DNA from: Betaproteobacteria bacterium
GTDB taxonomy: Bacteria > Pseudomonadota > Gammaproteobacteria > Burkholderiales > Casimicrobiaceae
NCBI GenBank assembly: GCA_025355395.1
Contig: JANXZT010000208.1
Location: forward strand, 1-19,083
Direction: 5' to 3'
Length of the DNA stretch: 19,083 nucleotides
In this document: one piece after another, positions 14,194 to 19,083 of the stretch
Position numbering within the stretch: position 1 is the stretch's first letter
Layout of the letters: each line of letters begins with the position of its first letter
The notes under the pieces: generated by a model
Seen by the model: the letters and a program-made list of their open reading frames with translations, nothing else
What the model was told of the DNA's origin: nothing
The model's database searches: none
Made by a program: the position numbers and the translations under genes

Positions 14194-14973
14194 TCACGCG
14201 TCGAGCAGCGCGGTCCAGTTGCCAAGCTCACGTCGCGCCGCGACGTGTCCGGGAAAGAGTGCTTCCACCACGGCCCAAAAGCGGGCCGAGTGATTGAGCT
14301 CTACAAGGTGCGCGACCTCGTGGGCGACGACATAGTGCGCCAAGGCAGGCGGGAGATGCACCAGCCGCCAGTTCAGACGGATCTCTCCCTTGTGGTTGCA
14401 GCTACCCCATTCCGTGCGCGCATTGGTGAGCTTGAACGGTGGCAGCGAGCGCATGAGGTGCGTGGCGAACCGGGCAACGTGGGGGCTCAACAGCCGCAAC
14501 GTTTCTTCGCGCAGCCAATGCGCGACGAACCCTGCCAGCAGCCGCTCTTCGTGGGGCGCAGGGTGCCGCACCGTGACATGAAACAGATCGGCCGCGATGG
14601 ATCGGGTGCGCGACGGAAATACCGCGAGGGCGAGCTCGCTGCCCTGATACAGGATCGGCGCGCCAGTCTTCCATTCGCGCGGCAGCACCTCGCGCCGGCG
14701 GCCGCGCCATTCCGTCATGGTCTTCAGGATCCACGCCGCGCGCTCGTGCAGCGCGGCCTCGATTTCGCGCAGCTTCGTTGCGCGAGGCGCACGCACGGCA
14801 AGGCCCGAGAGGCCGATCTGCATTCCGATCGAGCGCCGCTTGGCGCGATGCAGGCGATAGTCGACGTGCTCGCCGCGAAGGACGATTTGGCGCGCCTGGC
14901 CTTCCGCCGCTCTGCCATGATCGCCGCCGGTCAGCGGGGCACGGCGATTCGCGCTACTTCGTTCTCGATCCAC
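14194..14973 (-). CDS. YgjP-like metal-dependent hydrolase (DUF45, M48-related)
   Basis: The 259-residue protein belongs to the YgjP/DUF45 family of zinc metallopeptidase-like proteins. It has the HExxH zinc motif (His218, Glu219, His222) in VVAHEVAHLVELNHS, with a further His228, and the upstream family motif TEWGSCNHKGEIRLNWRLV. The N-terminal beta segment 'HVDYRLHRAKRRSIGMQIG' is also typical. Substrate and role are not known; the related E. coli gene is uncharacterised. The start is uncertain: GTG 14973 is the only start in frame that keeps the conserved N-terminus, and it overlaps the acyltransferase gene by 43 bases. An ATG at 14918 is in another frame. It is the last gene of the glyQ-glyS-gmhB-acyltransferase run. 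Confidence 0.88.
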   Translation of the reverse strand: MDRERSSANRRAPLTGGDHGRAAEGQARQIVLRGEHVDYRLHRAKRRSIGMQIGLSGLAVRAPRATKLREIEAALHERAAWILKTMTEWRGRRREVLPREWKTGAPILYQGSELALAVFPSRTRSIAADLFHVTVRHPAPHEERLLAGFVAHWLREETLRLLSPHVARFATHLMRSLPPFKLTNARTEWGSCNHKGEIRLNWRLVHLPPALAHYVVAHEVAHLVELNHSARFWAVVEALFPGHVAARRELGNWTALLDA

Positions 14974-15647
14974 GTTTCGATTTCCTGGGACAGGGTCTGG
15001 GGATCCTTGCCCACCGAGCTGATCGGCGGCCCGAACGAGATGGTAACGGTTCCTGGCCGCTTGCCCAATGTTCCCTTGGGCCAGAGATACCCGGCGTTGT
15101 GTGCAACCGGCAACACCGGCACGCCCAACGCAATCGCGAGGCGCGCGCCGCCGGTCTTGTACTTGGCGCGCGTCCCCGGCCTGATGCGCGTGCCCTCCGG
15201 ATAAATGGCGATCCAGAATCCCTGCCCGAAGCGTTCGCGGCCCTGCTTCACCATCTGCTGCATCGCGTCGATGCCGGACTTGCGGTCGATCGTGATCGGC
15301 GACGCAAGCGCGAAGCCCCAGCCGAAAAACGGAATCGCGAGCAGCTCCTTCTTGGCGACGTAGGCGATCGGCGGGAAGTAGCGCGTGAGCGCGAGCGTCT
15401 CCCAGGACGAGCTGTGCTTGGACATCACGATGTGTGGCGCCGCGCCGGCGCCGGTCGCGACGTTCTCGCGGCCGACTTCATGGCAGCGGATGCCGCAAAT
15501 CCAGCGCGCGCCCCAGAGGTTGACGGCGCACCAGCTCGCCGCCATCCGATACCGGAGGATGCGCGGCAGCCAGAAGGTGAGCAGCATCAGCGCCGCATAG
15601 CACGGCGTGACCGCGAGTTGAAAACCGGCAAACAACAGCGAGCGCAC
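14931..15647 (-). CDS. plsC: 1-acyl-sn-glycerol-3-phosphate acyltransferase (PlsC-like)
   Basis: The 238-residue membrane enzyme transfers an acyl group to lysophosphatidic acid, giving phosphatidic acid for phospholipid synthesis. An N-terminal hydrophobic segment (about residues 5-30) anchors it in the inner membrane. The catalytic block is HSSSWE (His78 to Glu83), so HX4E in place of the usual HX4D, and the substrate block is YPEGTR (Glu151-Arg154). Other family marks are VAKKELLAIPFFGW and ARLAIALGVPVLPVAHNAG. The start is GTG 15647, 16 bases after the gmhB stop; no clear ribosome binding site is seen. Several plsC paralogues usually exist per genome, so the gene name is by family. The neighbouring gmhB points to shared envelope biosynthesis. 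Confidence 0.92.
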   Translation of the reverse strand: MRSLLFAGFQLAVTPCYAALMLLTFWLPRILRYRMAASWCAVNLWGARWICGIRCHEVGRENVATGAGAAPHIVMSKHSSSWETLALTRYFPPIAYVAKKELLAIPFFGWGFALASPITIDRKSGIDAMQQMVKQGRERFGQGFWIAIYPEGTRIRPGTRAKYKTGGARLAIALGVPVLPVAHNAGYLWPKGTLGKRPGTVTISFGPPISSVGKDPQTLSQEIETWIENEVARIAVPR

Positions 15648-15663
15648 GGAATCGATGGCTGCG

Positions 15664-16218
15664 TCAGTCGCCGGCGAGAAGCGCTGCGGCGGCGAACGCG
15701 AGATCCGGAAAGATCACCGTGCTGGTGGGAAATTTTCCGTCGCGGAGCGTGCGCTCCCCCTTGCCGGTGAGAACGAGCATGGGCTGCGCGCCCACGGCCT
15801 CGGCGCATTGCAGGTCGCGCAGGCTGTCGCCGACCGCCGGCACACCGGACATGTCGACGCCGAAGCGGACGCCGATTTCCTTCAGCATCCCGCACTTCGG
15901 CTTGCGGCATTCGCATGAGGCATCGGCCGAGTGCGGACAGTAGAACAGGGCATCGATGCGCCCGCCCGCGAGTGCGAGCGCGCGATGCATCTTTTCGTTG
16001 ATCGCATTGAGTGCGGCCATGTTGAGGAGCCCACGTGCGATGCCGGACTGGTTGGTGGCCACCACCACGCGATAGCCGGCGTGATGCAGGCGGGCGATGG
16101 CTTCGAGGCTGCCCGGAATGGGCCGCCACTCGTCCGGCGTCTTGATGAAGCGATCGCTGTCGTGATTGATGACGCCATCCCGGTCGAGCACGATCAGCTT
16201 GGCTTGGCGGGAGGGCAT
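15664..16218 (-). CDS. gmhB: D-glycero-beta-D-manno-heptose 1,7-bisphosphate 7-phosphatase
   Basis: The 184-residue HAD-superfamily phosphatase removes the 7-phosphate from heptose bisphosphate in the pathway to ADP-heptose for the lipopolysaccharide inner core. Nucleophile motif DRDGVIN (Asp12, Asp14), motif II ATNQSGIARG (Thr55 region), and the late motif VGDSLRDL (Asp131) are present. The zinc site of GmhB is visible as CPH (Cys94, His96) and CEC (Cys102, Cys104), which separates it from other small HAD phosphatases; the specificity loop carries CRKPKCGML. The length is as expected (about 180-190). It starts at ATG 16218, 33 bases after the glyS stop, and is probably cotranscribed with glyQS. 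Confidence 0.96.
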   Translation of the reverse strand: MPSRQAKLIVLDRDGVINHDSDRFIKTPDEWRPIPGSLEAIARLHHAGYRVVVATNQSGIARGLLNMAALNAINEKMHRALALAGGRIDALFYCPHSADASCECRKPKCGMLKEIGVRFGVDMSGVPAVGDSLRDLQCAEAVGAQPMLVLTGKGERTLRDGKFPTSTVIFPDLAFAAAALLAGD

Positions 16219-16251
16219 GGCGGCAATTGAATCAAGGATGGGGTTGCGGTA

Positions 16252-18375
16252 TCACACGGCGAGCTTCGAGATGTCGGCAACGCGGTTCATGGTACCGGCA
16301 ACACGGCGCAACAGGGCGAGCCGGTTGGCACGGATCGCCGGGTCGTCGGCCATCACCATGCAATCGTCGAAGAACCGGTCGACGGCCACCTTTGCGGTCG
16401 CGAGCTCGCGCAGCGCGCCGGAATAGTCGCCGGCAGCGCAGTGGTCGTTGACCAGGGGTCCGAGCTTTTCGAACGCGAGATAGAGATCGTGCTCGGCGCC
16501 GTCGGCAAGCCGCGCGCGGTCGACCTCGATGCCGGCATCGGCGTTCGCCTTGCGCAGGATGTTGACGATGCGCTTGTTGGCAGCGGCCAGGGTTTGCGCC
16601 TCCGGCATCGCTTCGAACGATTGCACCGCGGCCAATCGGGCCGGCACCAGATGAACCTGCGGGGGTGCCGCGTCCACGACCGCGGCAATCTGGTTCGCGC
16701 TATAGCCCAACTCGCGCAGGTAGCCGCGCAAGCGGTCGTACAGGAAGGCCAGTACATCGCCTTGCGCATCCTGCAGGGCAGGGACGTTGTCGAAGGCCTC
16801 GAACGACAGCGAAACCAGTTCCGGCAAGGTCAGAGGGACCTGCTTTTCGATCAGGATCCGCAGCACGCCCACGGCCGCGCGACGCAACCCGAAGGGATCC
16901 TTGTCGCCGGTCGGATGAGCTCCGATGCCGAACATGCCCGTCAGTACCTCGAGCTTGTCGGCCAGCGCCACCGCCTGCGCCACGCCGTCCTCGGGTAGCG
17001 CGTCGCCCGCGAATCGCGGCCAATAATGCTGCTCGATGGCCTTCGCCACGGCAGGAGGCTCGCCGTCGTGCTCGGCGTAGTAGCGGCCCATCAGGCCCTG
17101 CAGCTCGGGGAATTCGCCCACCATGTCGGTGACCAGATCCGCCTTGGCAAGACGTGCTGCCCGCTCCGTCCACGCGCGATCACATCCCAGCCGCTCCCCG
17201 ATTTCACCGGCGATATACACCACTCGGTCCATTCGCTCCGCCAGCGTGCCGAGCTGGTGGTGATAGACGATCGAGCGTAGCTTCGGCAGCCGCGCGGAAA
17301 GCGATTGCTTCCGGTCCTGGTCGTAGAAGAATCTGGCGTCTGCCAGCCGTGCGTGCAGCACGCGTTCATTGCCCTCGATGATCGACGCCGGCTCGGTGGT
17401 GGCAAGATTGCTCACCAGCAAAAACCGGTTGCGCAGCCTGCCGTCGCCGTCGGCCAATGCGAAATATTTCTGGTTTTGCTGCATGGTCAGGATGAGGCAC
17501 TCCTGCGGCACGGCCAGAAACGAGGCATCGAAGGTACCCGCATAGATGGCGGGCCATTCGACCAGCGCCGTCACTTCATCAAGCAACGCGTCCGGCTTGA
17601 TCACCACGGCGCCGGCCGCCGCTTTTTCCAGATCGGCCACGATGCGTGCGCGCCGTTCCGCGAATCCGGGGATGATCTTTCCTTCCGCCTGCAGCGTCTC
17701 CTCATAGGCTGCGGCCGTCGCGATCTCGAGGCCCGGCCTGCTCATGAACCGGTGCCCATCGGTGGTTCTTCCCGCCTCGAGCCCCAGCGCCGACACGGGA
17801 ACGATGTTCGGACCGTGCAATGCCAGCAAGCGATGCGCGGGGCGGACAAACGCAATACTGTTGTAATACGCGCCCGGTGTCGCGTACTGCATGACTTTTG
17901 GAATTGGCAACGCGGCGATCGCCTCTTCGAGCACGTCTTCGAGGCCGCGTTGCAATGGCGGACTCTTGGCGAGTCGACGCAGCCAAACGTACTCTGATTT
18001 CCCGTCGCTTGCCACGTAGAGATGATCAGGACCGTCCCACGCCTTGGGATAATCGACGAGTAGATGCCCGCGCCCGATCTTGGCTAATCGCTTCTCCAGA
18101 GCGAGCGTTGGTTTTCCGGACTTGTCCTCGGCCACCGAGCGGGGCATGAGCTTCTCGACGACTTCGCTATCGGCAGCCTCCAGCCGGACATGGGTGATGC
18201 ATGCTGCGAGGCGCCGCGGTGTTGCGAACGCCGTCACTACGGCGCCGTCCGCCAGGAAACCGAGCGCGCGCAGTCCGTTTTCCAATGAGCGGGAAAAAGC
18301 TTCGCCGAGTGCGTTGAGCGCCTTGGGCGGCAGTTCTTCGGTGAGAAGCTCGACGGCGAGGCTCGCCTCGCTCAT
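16252..18375 (-). CDS. glyS: Glycyl-tRNA synthetase beta subunit
   Basis: The 707-residue beta chain of the heterotetrameric (alpha2beta2) bacterial glycyl-tRNA synthetase binds tRNA-Gly; the alpha chain (GlyQ) makes glycyl-adenylate. Family marks are the N-terminal VELLTEELPPKALNALG, 'PIPKVMQY...FVRPAHRLLALHG', VPQECLILTMQQNQKYFAL, EFPELQGLMGRYYAEHDGE, and the late ANKRIVNILRKA (anticodon-binding DALR region). ATG 18375 overlaps the stop of glyQ in ATGA (18372-18375), so the two subunits are translationally coupled, fitting their equal need. Length is near the family norm (about 690-710). No missing residue was noticed. Confidence 0.98.
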   Translation of the reverse strand: MSEASLAVELLTEELPPKALNALGEAFSRSLENGLRALGFLADGAVVTAFATPRRLAACITHVRLEAADSEVVEKLMPRSVAEDKSGKPTLALEKRLAKIGRGHLLVDYPKAWDGPDHLYVASDGKSEYVWLRRLAKSPPLQRGLEDVLEEAIAALPIPKVMQYATPGAYYNSIAFVRPAHRLLALHGPNIVPVSALGLEAGRTTDGHRFMSRPGLEIATAAAYEETLQAEGKIIPGFAERRARIVADLEKAAAGAVVIKPDALLDEVTALVEWPAIYAGTFDASFLAVPQECLILTMQQNQKYFALADGDGRLRNRFLLVSNLATTEPASIIEGNERVLHARLADARFFYDQDRKQSLSARLPKLRSIVYHHQLGTLAERMDRVVYIAGEIGERLGCDRAWTERAARLAKADLVTDMVGEFPELQGLMGRYYAEHDGEPPAVAKAIEQHYWPRFAGDALPEDGVAQAVALADKLEVLTGMFGIGAHPTGDKDPFGLRRAAVGVLRILIEKQVPLTLPELVSLSFEAFDNVPALQDAQGDVLAFLYDRLRGYLRELGYSANQIAAVVDAAPPQVHLVPARLAAVQSFEAMPEAQTLAAANKRIVNILRKANADAGIEVDRARLADGAEHDLYLAFEKLGPLVNDHCAAGDYSGALRELATAKVAVDRFFDDCMVMADDPAIRANRLALLRRVAGTMNRVADISKLAV

Positions 18376-19083
18376 GGCGCCGCGACCTCGAGATACGATG
18401 CGGGCATTGTCGCCCGCTCTGCACCCGGCAGCATCGGGAACGCGCGCTCTCGACGGGAGGCGAGATAGGCCTGCGCGACGAGCCTCGAGAGCGTACGGAT
18501 GCGCCCGATGTACGCGGCCCGTTCGGTCACCGAAATGGCGCCGCGCGCGTCGAGCAGGTTGAACGTATGCGCGGCCTTGAGGATCATTTCATACCCGGGC
18601 AGCGGCAACTTCGCTTCGAGCAGGCGCTTCGCTTCCGACTCGTAGAAGGAGAAATGCTCGAAAAGCTTCGGCGCGTTCGACTGCTCGAAGTTGTACGTCG
18701 ACTGCTCGACTTCGTTCTGGTGATAGACATCACGGTAGGTCAGCGCGCGTTCGATGCCCTGCTCTCGCCACGTTGTCCAGACGAGATCGAACACGTTTTC
18801 CTTGCCTTGCAGGTACATCGCAAGACGTTCCAGACCGTAGGTGATTTCTCCGGTGATGGGGTTGCAATCCAGCCCGCCGACCTGTTGAAAATAGGTGAAC
18901 TGCGTCACCTCCATGCCGTTCAACCATACCTCCCAGCCGAGGCCCCATGCACCGAGAGTCGGATTTTCCCAGTCGTCCTCCACGAACCGGACGTCGTTCT
19001 TTTTCAAGTCGAAGCCGAGCGCCGCGAGAGAGCCGAGATAAAGATCGAGAATGTCCTCGGGCGAGGGTTTGAGCACGACCTGG
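18372..19083 (-). CDS. glyQ: Glycyl-tRNA synthetase alpha subunit (5' end missing)
   Basis: This is the C-terminal part, about 236 residues, of a protein that is about 300 residues long in the family; the N-terminus lies beyond the right edge. It carries class II synthetase core segments: QVVLKPSP at the edge, RFVEDDWENPTLGAWGLGWE, EVTQFTYFQQVGGLDCNP, and ITGEITYGLERLAMYLQG. The internal GTG at 19076 is not the start, because the codons before it (Gln-Val) continue the family sequence. It forms an operon with glyS, gmhB, the acyltransferase and the YgjP-like gene. The C-terminus (TERAAYIGRIRTLSRLVAQAYL) is intact. Confidence 0.98.
   Translation of the reverse strand, partial: QVVLKPSPEDILDLYLGSLAALGFDLKKNDVRFVEDDWENPTLGAWGLGWEVWLNGMEVTQFTYFQQVGGLDCNPITGEITYGLERLAMYLQGKENVFDLVWTTWREQGIERALTYRDVYHQNEVEQSTYNFEQSNAPKLFEHFSFYESEAKRLLEAKLPLPGYEMILKAAHTFNLLDARGAISVTERAAYIGRIRTLSRLVAQAYLASRRERAFPMLPGAERATMPASYLEVAAP

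Overview
The window is a GC-rich, densely coded chromosomal segment, most likely from a betaproteobacterium (Burkholderiales or a near relative). This rests on gene content and order: a glyQ-glyS-gmhB-acyltransferase-YgjP run, an LptM-like lipoprotein translationally coupled to lysA and divergent from cyaY, gloB divergent from a YafS-like methyltransferase and rnhA, and a lysine-rich histone H1-like protein. No tRNA, rRNA, CRISPR array, transposase or phage gene is visible. Both window edges cut genes: FadL at the left and GlyQ at the right.

Layout. (1) 1-4870, plus strand: a fatty-acid uptake and beta-oxidation cassette, with a FadL-type outer-membrane channel (3' part), a FadN-type 3-hydroxyacyl-CoA dehydrogenase/enoyl-CoA hydratase and a FadA-type thiolase. 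Three perfect inverted repeats lie in its two intergenic gaps. (2) 4871-5114: a non-coding stretch built of inverted and direct repeats (REP/MITE-like). (3) 5115-7670, plus strand: a secreted chalcone-isomerase-like protein, a DUF6352-like protein, a DUF6265-like exported protein and a small TPR protein; the last three are overlapping or nearly touching and look like one operon of unknown function. (4) 7739-8937, minus strand: RNase HI and a YafS-like methyltransferase. (5) 8936-11533, plus strand: glyoxalase II and the lytic transglycosylase MltD, ending in a bidirectional terminator shared with (6) a histone H1-like gene on the minus strand (11624-11941) that has its own AT-rich promoter. 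(7) 12262-13748, minus strand: LptM-like lipoprotein and diaminopimelate decarboxylase, divergent from frataxin CyaY (13819-14163, plus). (8) 14194-19083, minus strand: glycyl-tRNA synthetase alpha and beta, the heptose-bisphosphate phosphatase GmhB, a 1-acylglycerol-3-phosphate acyltransferase and a YgjP-like metalloprotease, tightly packed and mostly overlapping.

The genes are mainly housekeeping: lipid import and degradation, envelope construction (MltD, LptM, GmhB, PlsC), methylglyoxal detoxification, lysine biosynthesis, iron-sulfur assembly and translation. I see no convincing new defence or mobile system. The parts most worth a second look are the paired palindromes before the thiolase gene, the composite repeat at 4881-5072, the uncharacterised DUF6352/DUF6265/TPR operon, the histone-like gene with its dyad-flanked promoter and possible second start, the basic histone-like tail on MltD, and the antiparallel overlap of two start codons between gloB and the methyltransferase.
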